From Halichondria panicea (Eukaryota > Porifera > Demospongiae > Suberitida > Halichondriidae), in contig NC_087388.1 in NCBI RefSeq assembly GCF_963675165.1, forward strand, positions 3,477,047-3,541,046: DNA of 64,000 bases, in the 5' to 3' direction. How positions within the stretch are numbered: position 1 is the first letter of the stretch; the number at the start of each line of letters is the position of its first letter. The position numbers and the translations under genes were made by a program. The notes under the pieces were generated by a model, which worked only from the letters and a program-made list of their open reading frames with translations, was not told the origin of the DNA and ran no database searches. Below, one piece after another: positions 22,646 to 33,690 of this stretch.

Positions 22646-23023
22646 TAAAGGCTAAATAACGCTTCTCAGCACTACAAACTCTACAGCTACGTCCTATATA
22701 CTTACTACAATGAGTATTAGACTGTATAAAGCTTCTAGCGAATCTAAAGAGCCATGTAACAAAGCAGTATTATACGCAACTACTACTTACCGCTTGACAG
22801 AAGCAGATCACAGCCAATCCTTCGAGATAGTAAGCGATTTAGGCATCATCTTGTAGATCTTTGACTAGTATATCTTTCTAGCCTAACTTGTACTTCAAAA
22901 GTCGAAGCGCTTTCGAGTTACGCACTGTTTTCTACGGACTAATAAATTTTGTGCATTTTTTGAAAATTAATATGGCTGTGGGGGTGTCCCCGCAACGTTA
23001 CGTCATGGCGTATAATCGGTTAA

Positions 23024-24360
23024 AGACATTCGGCTTTCGCCGAACTGACATAATTATTGGAGCCCCTATACCGGTCCACCACTGGCAGAGCCAACTGAGG
23101 TACATGTACTATTTCAGCAAAATAACTACATACATGTATAATTATATTAGTTGGTCAGGGAATTTAGCCGCATCCAGGGAAAAGAAATCACCATCAGGGC
23201 ATGGGAGGTATTGTGCCCCAAAGTGATACGCTTAGCCGCTAACGAGAATGTACGGCAATTCAAGATGCTCTAGCAAAGTTGACGTGCACCATTGAGTGTA
23301 CAATGCACTGGGAAAATTATTCGCTATTATAGGAAATTATAGGAAATGTACTGTATAGCTAGACGAAATACCTTTGTATAACTGTACGTTTGTATAACTG
23401 TACGTATTGCTTTACTGCTGCATGCACGCAGCACATTACATCGTATACAGCCGAGTCTCATTGCCTACTACACTCATTGCCTCTACTACATGCTAACTGA
23501 CACCAGATTCAAGGCAGAGAATTATTCTGACTGACCTTACAATACAATAATTATGCCTTCACTCCCCTGTAAAATACATGTAATACATGTACGCCGCATT
23601 AAGATATACCGTATACTAGCAACAATAAAATCCACACAGACGCAATAGTTAGATCGCAAAGGGTCACATTTTCTGCTGATTTGGCTCGGTTTTTACCAGC
23701 AAAATATTCGCTAACGGAGGATGACTCAACAGAGCGGAGTGAATTAACCGCCCAGCCTCTTCTGTGGGTAAATGGGCATTCCTCAAGTGACGAAATTCCT
23801 CAAGTGACGAAGCTCTTTGTCGAGAGGTGGCTACATTTCCACCGAAGATGGCACCTCTTGTGCTCCTGAGTACATTTTATGTATTTAATCTGGCTGTGTC
23901 AACTTCTATACGGTATTCTTTCTAGGTGGAATCTAGGTGGAATCCAAGAGAACAAAACTGAACAGGCTTTGTGCTGAGTAGCTAGCTACCATGTGCCTTT
24001 AACTCTGACCTTTAAACTATCCTTTAAACTCCTTTAAACTATCTTTAAACTATAACTTTTAAAGTAGACTATCTTCTCCTAATAATTAGAATTATCATCT
24101 GGATGCAGTGTACCAGTCTGTGTTTGTTGTTAGTGTATTATTCCTATTGCCTGTTGTTGGCCCATTGTTCTGATTTGAAAAGTGTCTAATTTTATGTGCA
24201 TGCATGCGTCAGAAGTTGAGAACTCACCACCAACAAGTTCACTACCAATTGTTGGTGAAAACTAAATTCCATATTTTGGTGAGATATGGGACTGAGATAT
24301 GGGACTGAGATATGGGACAACATCTCACCACCATTTTTTGGTGAAGCTCACCAGAGTTTT
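23024..24360. other. Stretch without a recognisable gene
   Basis: Contains a short plus-strand ORF (23681-23869) without a family and numerous short tandem duplications (for example CCTCAAGTGACGAAATT at 23780). Near 24215-24350 lie several copies of TTGGTGAGATATGGGACTGA-like and CACCA/TTGGTG inverted motifs. Nothing gene-like is supported. Confidence 0.5.
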
Positions 24361-25150
24361 TTTAACAGTGTACATGCAACTTCTCGAGTCTGTGCACAAT
24401 GATGTTCGGTTTTCTGGACACATTAATTTGAACAATTCTTTTCGTACTATTGTGGGTTAAGTGTTACAACGAGAGACATACATACCTTTATCGTGGCGAG
24501 CATCTGTTATTACCCACTGTTATTACCCACTGTTGATAAAGTAGATAAAGTACACTTGTTTGACTCAAAAAATATTTACCTCGACATTGGTTGATTAATT
24601 AGGTGTTGCTGCTTTCACTGCGTGGATGCCTTGGCAGTACCCTCCTTTGTTATATACTGTAACCATACACAAACCTGAAGAAATGTACCATGCACCGACT
24701 TTTCCTAAGCCGGCATTGCTACTGAAGTGGATGTAGAACTCCAGCATAAATGAATAACTGGTTGTCACTGGCGTTGGTCCTGAACGATACATACAATTAT
24801 TTTATTACAAACTTCTGAATTCTTCTCACTTCTGAATTCTTCTCCAACATGGGCACGACAGTTGTAACTATAACTATACCCATATTGTTGGACAATCTCC
24901 GTTGTCCAAGGGCAATGAGCCCCTATCGTCTTCTTGGCCCCTCCTCCGTGTCGAACATCCGAACATCAGCTGCCTAAAACTGTGCCTAGCACCATTTTTT
25001 TTGTTTTTTGTTCTGGTTTGAACAAACTACCTCGTGCGACAAACTACAAACTACCTATACTCAGGAAGCTACCTATACTCAGGAAGAAGGCGTATCAAAA
25101 GAAGTGTATCAAAAGAAGTGTAAATCATCTTTTGTCATTTACACCTGATG
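24361..25150 (-). pseudogene. Internally deleted copy of the Kolobok-like transposase gene
   Basis: Collinear with parts of 2299-3965: 24361-24450 matches exon 7, 24480-24560 matches exon 6, 24580-24790 matches exons 5-4, and 24840-25110 matches exon 1 and its upstream flank. It keeps HFSSNAGLGKVGAWYISSG, which the other copy has partly lost, showing the true exon-4 end with GTTTGTG as donor. Exons 2-3 and most of exon 1 are gone, so it cannot encode a transposase. Confidence 0.7.
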
Positions 25151-26169
25151 AGTGTTTAAGAATTACAAATTATAAATTATAATGTCAACCTCGGTTGACG
25201 GAAATCAAGACTGTCACTACAACACGGCGATATGATATGGCTTGGACGGATGACGGCGACGTCATAAAAACAAAACCACAAATTTTAATGTTGCTATTAT
25301 TTTCTGTTATTTTTTCTAATGTTGCTTGTTGACCGCATCACTCGCTACTGCTGCACGCTGCGCTCTAGACATTCTTAGAAAACTAACCGCAGCTGCATAG
25401 CGACTAGTAATTAATTTGTTATTGTGGAATTCCCTTCCCCGGAAAATTAATTAACTGTTTAAAGAATCCTAGGCAGCTAAAACTTTGCAGGCAGCGGTTT
25501 ATTGCTCAATTTAAGTGCAAGCAGCTAGAACTGATTGGTAACAAGCGAGAGAATTTAACATCCCGAATCTGAAAGCGAAAGCTTATTTAAGGAAAAGAAA
25601 AACTGTATCATTCATCATTCATCAATATCAATATTGTGAAGCGAAGATGTTTATGATGGTATAACTTTGCACTTGAGTAATAATTATACATGTCTTCCGA
25701 ACGTGAACGTAATCCGGGAGGGTAATAATGAGAGGGGCAGTGTTTTCCGACTGCCAACTTTACCGGACTTCACTGCAGAGCAGTGGAAAAACTGGTTTCT
25801 CTGTTTGCGCTAAAAGATACCCTACCACGACGACGCAATGTTGGCAAATGTTGGCAAAATGAGATCAAAGAAAAAACCCCACGGAGAAAAAAATTATACA
25901 GATAATTATTCTAACGAACTGCACCAGCAATGAGTTGTTTTTTTCTATGACACTTCTACTATTACAAACATTTTTGGGACAGTTATCACCTACTCAGGTG
26001 CATTAAGGCACGTCCAGAATCAAGCAACGTCACACGTCACATACGTTGAAAAGTGTGCGATATTAAACATATTAAACATATTAATTTGACAGACATTTTG
26101 TTTTCTCTTTAGTTAGATCCTATCCTTTCATAGGTAATCATCATGGTCTATACAACAACAAGCTAATAT
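25151..26169. other. Stretch without a recognisable gene
   Basis: AT-rich spacer. No ORF with protein-like composition, no terminal repeats found. Confidence 0.5.
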
Positions 26170-27255
26170 TTGTGACAGGGCCAATGAAAACGGACCTTAA
26201 CGCGGCAATAATTAAATTAAGCTATAGGCCAATTTAGTAGAAATGAAAAACATGGGCAAAAATTTTTTTTTTCACAGGTGCTAACTTCAACCCTTCCTCT
26301 ACCTACCTGTAAAAATTTGGGTCTCTACGAAGCTTTAAACAGGTCAAGCGCGGACGTTGAAGAAACTCACCAAACGTTCATTTTTTACAATGAAATTTAC
26401 TGTCTACGTGAGGGGAAATTTCCTGGGAATTTCCCTATTATTGTTTATTATTTTTAACAAATAAAAGATGACAACTTGTAAGGACTATTTCATCAGCCCA
26501 GTACTTACAATCATCAAGAGGAGCCAGGTATATTATAGCTCCACTTCTTATCAAACATAATTTAGCAACAGAAATAGATTAGAAAGAGCAGCTATCTAGC
26601 TAGCTAGCTTGGCGTAGATCCACTCTTGTTTCTTTAGATGTACGTATCCCGTGCCACTTGTCCTCATAAACACTCCATAACAACCTACAGATAAGTAGTA
26701 AGTTAAGATAGACACAATATCAATGTCACTTACATTCTAGCCAATAGACTAGCGTTTCTCAGGCCTCCGACACTTACCACCACCTGGGGGAACCATCAAT
26801 ATAAATGTTATACGACAATTCCACGCAGTTTCCTGGGCCCTCCATGATGTGATCACCCATCCCATCAGGCCTGTTACTACTAAGCACAATGGCAGTGATA
26901 CCAGTACTAAATTAAAGGAGGAAAGCTTCTTATAAGGCTACTAATAAGTTGGATCAAGCCTTAGATCGATACGGACGAATACTAAGTGAAAGACTACCTA
27001 TAATAGATTACTTAGGCTTCCTTTAAGCTGTATGAAGGACAGAGACACTTTCTGTAGGCTCCATACAAGTGAGGGATCTTTTATAAGACTGATACATTAC
27101 ACAGATAATAAGTACAAGCTTATAACAAGACATGAGAGCTTACCATTTGAGCGACGGGAGTCTTTGTCTCTTTATTTCTTCGAAGATCCTTCCTAGGTGC
27201 CAAGCAATCCAGCTACATAACTATACTAGCTAGCTAGAGAGTCCTAAGCAGAGTA
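26170..27255. repeat. Interspersed repeat, copy A (empty TTAA site)
   Basis: Matches, in inverse orientation, 37225-37810 plus 38546-38580. Landmarks: CGGACCTTAACGCGGCAATA (26191-26210), GATGACAACTTGTA (26467), GTGCCACTTGTCCTC (26651), CTCCCGTCGCTC complement near 27150 and the CTAGCTAGAGAGTCC end. Copy A carries about 200 bp (26235-26430) absent from copy B. The TTAA at 26197-26200 is unoccupied here and occupied by a MITE in copy B. No ORF supports an encoded protein. Confidence 0.8.
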
Positions 27256-27529
27256 TCCACGAGCCCACAGAAACTGAGTATACACGCCAGCCAAAGATGA
27301 CCACACAGCCAAAGATGACCACAATGCACTCAAGACCAAGAGACTACACATTCAAGCCCACACCATATAAATTCAAGCACCAACACAGCTGTTTTAGGTC
27401 AGCTGTTTTAGGTCAGAAAAATATATCTAAAATACAACATTCCAATTGTGTGATTTACTTCCGGTTTGTATAGAATAAAAACTGGGATTTGTAATATATT
27501 TTTAGTTGCAAGAGAAGTTTACAAAAAGA

Positions 27530-29748
27530 ATGTCTACTCCTGGCTCAGTTCCCGTTGCAAATGAATTCATACACTCGCTTGGATCAAACAATATTGTGAG
27601 TGAACCTAGGTGGTTTATGATATTGAAATGCCTCAATGATAGTGCACATGCAAGTATCCGGCTTGTAAACGTAATGGCATACGATGGATCCACTTTGCAA
27701 CTTGGTGGTAGTGACCAGGAATTGAATCCCATTTTACTGTCTGTTGTTGCTTCAACAAACATTGTGTCATACTCGAGATACGCTAGCAACTGTGGCATTT
27801 GTTTTGAACTCTTGTTTCACACAATTAGAGAAGATACAAACAATCCCTTTGACTTTTCGTACTTTATGAGCAAGATTGCCGATTGGAAAAGAATACAAGA
27901 GTTCAAATCAGATGCTCAAAGCCACAGTCACACGTTAACAATTTCAATTCAAGAGACTGAACTGTTGTCAGACATTTTAATATTAGCAAAAAGTTTTGAA
28001 GTAGCAGACATGTTGAAATTTGTGTCCATACATAGAATAGCACCACTTTAATGTTTTTTGTTGTTTACAGGTTACGAAGAACATATTTGTTGATGGAAAG
28101 TACGTCCCAACAGATTTGATTGGGTTGTTTGAATTCATGTGTACAAACTCTGAACTGCTGTCAACCTCTGACATATGCTACATACTGCACGCTAACCAGA
28201 AAGTGCTCAAAGAATTCAAATTGAGGCAGGTCAATGGGCTCTGGTCTTGTTGCCAGCAACCCACTTGCAGGTTTTCAGAGGTGTGGAACAGGCTGAACAG
28301 CTCCTCTGGCAAGTCGATTACAGATGTTAAGTTCAGTGCAAACTGCAGGCCTTTCAATGCTGTGAAGTCCAGCATGGCATGGGACACTGTGAGTGCAAAA
28401 AATGTCAAAAAAAACATTGTTCAAGTGCATTCCTACATGCCTGTGCTGGTCTCTAGAATGGCCATTACCCCCAAGTGCGATTGCCCCAACCCAACACTTG
28501 ACTGTGCCGACTGCACAACTGTCTACACGAATGGGGACAGTTTGAAAAGGTTCATGAGAACTAGGCAGGCCTGCATTGAGCACATACAGTCGCAATCCGA
28601 GCTCACAACAGAGGACTTCCTGGTCCTGTCGTCATATTGCATGGTACCCTCCTCTGGCAAAGTGCAACCTCAGCAATTTCGAGAACAAATCTCCCAGGAG
28701 ACATATGTTTACAACCACGTGTTCAACGAGAACTTTACTGGGGTTATAAACAACCTCATGCTTTGTTATTTTGGGTTTTACAAAGGCTTTGACATTGCAC
28801 CAAGCGAGATGCTCAAGAAAATACTGTTCTACTGCATGAGGTGCCAATACATCAGGTCTAACAAGTTCAAGACCAGGCAGCACTTGGTGGCAAAAGACAC
28901 CACCACTGTTGACACCATGCTTAGCAACCTATTCATACTCAACAGCAAGTCCTCAATTTTGAGGGAGGAGGGAGAAGGTCAGACAGCAGTACATGCACTA
29001 CACTGTGAACTCTGATGAGTACACCTACGAAGTTGCAGAGATACTGAGTGACGCATTCAGGTCCACCAACAGCAGGCTCTCAGACAATGTCTACTTCTGC
29101 AGCATCTTCCACAAATTCAAAAAATGCACCGACCAAACATACAGACACATTCTACTGAATTGTGCCCCCTCCAGAGACAAACTGAAACACAACAGGTGCA
29201 TAACATACATGGAGCTATCAGAGGATGGAAGAGAGGAGACACTATACACCGCAACTCCAGAGCTGTTCAAGTACAGAAATGCTTCAACTGCAATGAGTTA
29301 TTACCTGAAGCTTGCTGACTTTTTCAAGTTAACTACGAGGCTTAAGAGGAAGATGGGTGTGTCCTTTGGAAAGAAGGACAAAAACAAAGTCTATGTGGAG
29401 CCAACCTTTGACAACCTCACAGAAGCTGAGCTGTTTTGGCTGAGGCAACCTCACTCTGTCAAGAGTTGTGACAATCTAAGAACACTAAAAGACACACATG
29501 CAGTGACAATCTTCCCAGCAGATCTAGTTGAGAGCAGTGAGCCCATGGAGCAGGATGATGAAGAGGACCAAGACCTGCTTGCTAAAATTTTGAGTGGGCT
29601 CTCTGAACTCGAGCAGATGCAGGTTGCAACCGCACCAGCCCCTCCCCCTGAAATATTTGAAGTCCAACAGCTGACCAGCAGTGACATAACTCAGAAATAT
29701 GACACAATTAGACAATCTGTAATTAAAGCACTTCAAATGAGACAATAA
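27530..29748 (+). CDS. Uncharacterised ~720-codon Cys-rich protein, two exons, one frameshift
   Basis: Exon 1 runs from ATG 27530 (MSTPGSVPVANEFIHSL) to 28021; a 49-base intron (GTGTCC...TTTACAG) joins in phase 0 to exon 2 (28071-29748). Exon 2 is open except for a one-base slip near 28980, where the frame passes from 28071-29015 to 28993-29748. Visible features: CCQQPTC and CDCPNPTLDCADC clusters (zinc-binding-like, 28250 and 28480), CMRCQY at about 28835, a basic TRLKRKMGVSFGKKDKNK stretch at about 29335, and an acidic/Pro tail (EQDDEEDQDLL, APAPPPE). No transposase motif, RT box, Walker motif or signal peptide is visible. I do not recognise the family. A DNA-virus-derived gene is one possibility because of the Cys pairs and the adjacent small basic protein; a gene of an unknown transposon is another. 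Confidence 0.6.
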
Positions 29749-29802
29749 TAATATATTTTTTTTTGTATATGGTTCTGTGTTCAAATAATTATCCTTGCAC
29801 TG

Positions 29803-30183
29803 ATGGCTACACTAGATCAACTTAAGTTGTATGTGCAGAGGAGCAGGGCCACCATCAACAGAGCTTTGAACAGACTGAGGAACAGTGGTCAATTGCCACA
29901 GGTGTTTAGTGGCAGAGGAAGATCTGCTAGGGGAAGAGTACCTAGTCCAGCATCCACAGTGCCAGAAAAAATAACTGTTTTGAATGCACTGGACACCATC
30001 CTCTCCAATAGAAGAACAAGCCAAAAAACTAAAATAGAGAGACTCAGAGCATACATCCTCAGAGTCAATCAGAGGTGTACCGATGTGGGTGTGCTTGAAC
30101 TAGTAGCAAATGTGAGTGAACAAATTCACGAGCCAACAGTGGTGGTGTCTTTTGCCACCAAGTGCTGCCTAGCCTTCATCTAA
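29803..30183 (+). CDS. Small basic protein following the Cys-rich gene
   Basis: ATG at 29803, 52 bp after the preceding stop; 126 codons. It begins MATLDQLKLYVQRSRATINR and has an Arg/Gly/Ser-rich middle (FSGRGRSARGRVPSP) flanked by predicted helices. A good donor (AAT|GTGAGTG) at 30111 suggests that the real protein may splice to a missing exon rather than end at the stop. Tandem arrangement with the upstream gene suggests that the two belong to one unit. DNA- or RNA-binding is plausible from charge only. Family not recognised. Confidence 0.5.
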   Translation: MATLDQLKLYVQRSRATINRALNRLRNSGQLPQVFSGRGRSARGRVPSPASTVPEKITVLNALDTILSNRRTSQKTKIERLRAYILRVNQRCTDVGVLELVANVSEQIHEPTVVVSFATKCCLAFI

Positions 30184-30253
30184 CTAACTTGTCTTCTCCA
30201 GAACATCTTTTACTAAGCTTTATGAGTATACGGAAGTGCCCGGAAGCCAATAA

Positions 30254-30931
30254 TTGACTTCTCTGCCAATCAAGGAACATGGCTTCTGTCTCCACAAGGG
30301 TGCCTTTGTTGATGCCATGGCCCTACGCTACGGCTGGACACCCATCAAGACCCCCACACACTGTGCCTGTGGCGCTGCGTTTGTTGTGGATCATATACTT
30401 TCTTGCCCACGCGGTGGGTTTCCTTCCCTGCGTCACAATGAAATAAGAGATTTAACAGCGAGACTCTTAACTGAAGTATGCAATGATGTGCAAATTGAAC
30501 CAGAGCTTCAGGAGATCACCACAGAGACCATGTCCGGGAGAAGCGCAAATACCACCATAGGTGCTAGGCTTGATGTTGCTGCCAGTGGTCTCTGGGGAGG
30601 CAGACGCGAGAGAACCCTGATGGACGTCAGAGTCTTCAACCCTTTTGCTCCCTCAAATCGCAACACAACCCTAGACCAATGCTTCAGGAAGCACGAGAGG
30701 GAAAAGATCCGTGCATACGGACAAAGGGTGAGAGAAGTGGAGCATGCTACTTTCGTCCCCATTGTGATGTCTGCGACTGGCGGCCTTTCAAAACAAGCTA
30801 CAAACTTCTACAAACGACTGGCCTCCCTGCTAGCAGAGAAATGGGACCAACCCTACAGCACCACCCTGCACAAAACCTTGCGATTGACCTTCCCAAACCA
30901 TTGGGCACTAAGCTTACTGTTCAAGAATTGA
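30254..30931 (+). pseudogene. C-terminal domain of a non-LTR-type retroelement protein
   Basis: 5'-truncated ORF with a zinc-knuckle-like HCACGAAFVVDHILSCPRGG (C-x-C-x7-H-x3-C) followed by LRHNEIRDLTARLLTEVCND, GARLDVAASGLWGG, DVRVFNPFAPSN and HATFVPIVMSATGGLSKQAT. The same domain appears in the minus-strand insertion at 44908-45616 (about half of residues identical by eye). The LDV...DVRVF pattern resembles a PD-(D/E)xK nuclease core; I infer an endonuclease role as in restriction-like-endonuclease LINEs. This copy lacks a poly(A) tail and an upstream RT domain. Confidence 0.65.
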
Positions 30932-31030
30932 AGGTCATCTCAGCAATAATTATACTGCCCTATCTATATTAACAATTGCAAGTGCTGCCCATGTCAATTT
31001 GTGACCGTAAGTACATGTGCATCTTTTCAG

Positions 31031-31136
31031 AATAAAGATGATGCTGTACCTGATAATGCTGTGCCTGATGATGCTGTGCCTGATGATGCTGTGCCTGATG
31101 ATATGTCCGAAGATGCTACGTCTGATAGTGACACAG
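31031..31136 (+). CDS. Acidic repeat exon (VPDDA repeats)
   Basis: Acceptor CTTTTCAG at 31030, then NKDDAVPDNAVPDDAVPDDA, MSEDATSDSDT and a donor G|GTATTA at about 31136. The 15-bp unit GATGATGCTGTGCCT is repeated four times. It looks like one internal exon; its partners were not identified. The minus-strand IRHSI repeat ORF is its shadow. Confidence 0.4.
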
Positions 31137-32650
31137 GTATTACTATACACTTTGATATTAAACGCTGAATATGTACGCAAAATCTATAGGTAACGAACGT
31201 ACTGCAGAGTCCAAGCTCTGAATTTGATAAGATGAAGCAACGAAATATTCTCGGGGTGAGGTAAATATTTGTGGAGGCTATTTGTGGAGGCTATTGGTGT
31301 TGTTTGCATAGGGCAATGTCTCTTGTGATGACGCAGGTCCTATTCTGCTGAAGCACGGAAAAGAATAACGGGGATGCACATCACGATCAGACAAAAAGAA
31401 GATCAAGAGTACTGATGATGGTATAGATTCACTCAAAACAATCCAGAAGTTGTAAGTTAATCACTTCACTTCACTTTACTCCAACTGTACCATGTTTAGG
31501 TAACTCTTTAATTATTGGCATCTAAAGGAAGGAAAGATGAAGAGAATCAAACAAAATCCAAAATCCAAGGTGCTTTGGCCTTGCCTTCCACAAATTTTAT
31601 ATCAGTGTCTTTAATAAGTATAATAAGTGTCACACCTGTTTTTTATCCGTACTGGTTCAGCACATATCGTCGAAACAAAAGTGGATCGGTGCTTATTGAT
31701 TAATATTATAGCAGTTGTGCATGTGATCAACTGTATACGTAGTTAGTTTTATACGTAGTTAGTGTGCTCATAATTCAAGTATAGTACATAAATTGCATAG
31801 TAGTTAGATGGCTACATATATTCATACATAATTATGTAGAGCTCGAAATATTGGACGTATGAGTCGTCGTCAGATGATCCATTCCAATTACACCTTCTAC
31901 GTGCACACTTGGAGAGAAAGCACACTTGGAGAGAAAGGAAAAAAAAGGATAATTATAAGTAATATAACACATAATTAATAATTATAGTGACGTACATGTG
32001 TTATTATAATAGCATATCATTTTAAGTAAGTTTCATTTCATGGATAGGTTAATTTAATTTAAGCATATCATATTAAGTTTCATAGTTTAAGTTTCATTTC
32101 ATGGATTTAGATTTTTACTCACTGTGTATGAAATGTTCATGGATATTTCACAATCTCAATCTTTGAAATTCTAAACTTTGAAATTCTAAATTTAATGCCA
32201 TGAAAATCCCCAATGATGCCATAGTTCATTGGTGCTTGATTTTCCATCTGCTTTTCATGGGTGTAAAATTTCAGCTGGTCTATCGGGCTGTGAAATGCAC
32301 ATGATTTGGATATTTCACATTTCATGGTATGTACTATCTTGAAATTCTTAATTTTAATACGGTGTTATTTGATTTGCCCATTAAAAGGCAATTAAGTCAT
32401 CCTAGGTTAAGTCTAAGTCACATAGTATAGTATGTACTTCCCATGTGATCTATCAACTAAGTGTCATTTGGCCTGTAATATAGTAGTGTATGTAATATAG
32501 TAGTGTATCATAATTATAGTAATGTTATCATTGTTTCTGGTAATGGTAAACATATCAAGCAGATAGGCGATGCTCTTTACCCAATATCCCGTACAATGCT
32601 AAATTGAATAGCCACTTCACTTCATAGATCAGCAAATGACTTCCTTTATA
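31137..32650. other. Spacer with TTTCATTTCATGG repeats
   Basis: AT-rich, with TTTCATTTCATGGAT-type motifs and inverted partners between 32030 and 32335 (for example GGATATTTCACA... and its complement), suggesting a small degenerate foldback element. No gene supported. Confidence 0.4.
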
Positions 32651-33690
32651 GGTGGAGGAGTTTGTTGGTAACATCACTATAGTCAGCATGGCTACTGATA
32701 AATTTCAACGCTGTGTTGGAGCTATGCGCACATGCCAGCACTGAGCTCGTGGTATTTTTAATATTTTGCTTCGAGGTACGGTTCGATCAGAGAAAAGCTA
32801 CAAGATCTTCGTAGTAGGGAGTGAGAATATCGACCTTGTAGAGTGAGTGTAGAGTGAGAGTGAGTGTAGAGTGAGAGGACAGTGACTGGGATCATAGCTG
32901 GGTAGGTCAAGCTAAAAAGAAAGAGCCTGAGAAAGGGGTGGACCATCTTCCTGGACCTGGTAAGTGAGTAGCGGTTTGTTTAGTCTAGTACAGTGGACAA
33001 CATGAGCCTCTTGTAAACCTGTGTGTAGGTGTAGATGTAGGTGAAGAAAATATTTCCCGGGAAAAGGGTGTCTGCCGATAGAAACTCACAGACAAGTTTC
33101 TGCAGATCCTTGTCACCATGAGAACATTGAACAGTCATTATCATGTGTTCAGTCACTTTGTAATCATACAATATTGTTTGTGTACATAATTGTGAATTTT
33201 TGTTAACAATTGTTATTTGTGGGGTGGTGGTTGGTTGCTAGCTAGGCAACAATGATGATTCCATGATTCCATGGATGCAACAGGTCCGGTTCTACCTGTG
33301 GAACTTTGTTACAAGTGTTTTCAATATACGGTTCATGAGTTATAAATTTTTAAACAAAATATGCAAATATTTACTAGATAATCAAAGCAGGATCGGCGCC
33401 CTTTTCCCGGGAAATTCACCTAATTACAAGTTCAATGGTGGCTCATGATGTTGTACTAACTAGCCTAACTAGCCTAAATACAGTTAGACCAGATCCAAGA
33501 AGTTTATCCATGCTTCTTATCTAGCTATGATCTTGTTGTCTCACACTCAACAAGGCCATAGCATCGATATTCTCACTGTCTAGCTGCTCACTGAGGCTGT
33601 ACTACGAAGATGTTGAAACATTATCAAAGCTCGAGGCAGCATATTATGTAAAAGAGCAGCTCAATGTGCATGTGCTGTGCATGTGCTGGT
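32651..33690. repeat. Inverted pair of fragments related to the TTAA MITE
   Basis: 32755-33190 and 33250-33680 are inverse copies of each other and share sequence with 38018-38470: AATATTTCCCGGGAAAAG with TCTGCCGATAG, AAGTTCAATGGTGG, and ATTCTCACTGTCTAG. The centre (about 33200) is the symmetry axis. Small ORFs here follow the repeat, not a gene. Confidence 0.6.

Larger units (their letters stand above)
20559..23023. mobile_element. piggyBac-like element with TTAA ends
   Basis: Both ends read TTAACCGATTATACGCC pointing inward (20559-20575 and complement at 23007-23023), flanked by the TTAA duplication expected for piggyBac. Inside the left end is a hairpin-forming segment, GCCGCAGA...TCTGCGGC (20572-20632). 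The 2.46-kb element contains a single plus-strand transposase gene. Confidence 0.85.

Noticed and set aside
27502-27798. Minus-strand ORF opposite the start of the Cys-rich gene
   Set aside because: The plus strand gives a much longer frame joined by a splice site to a second long exon.
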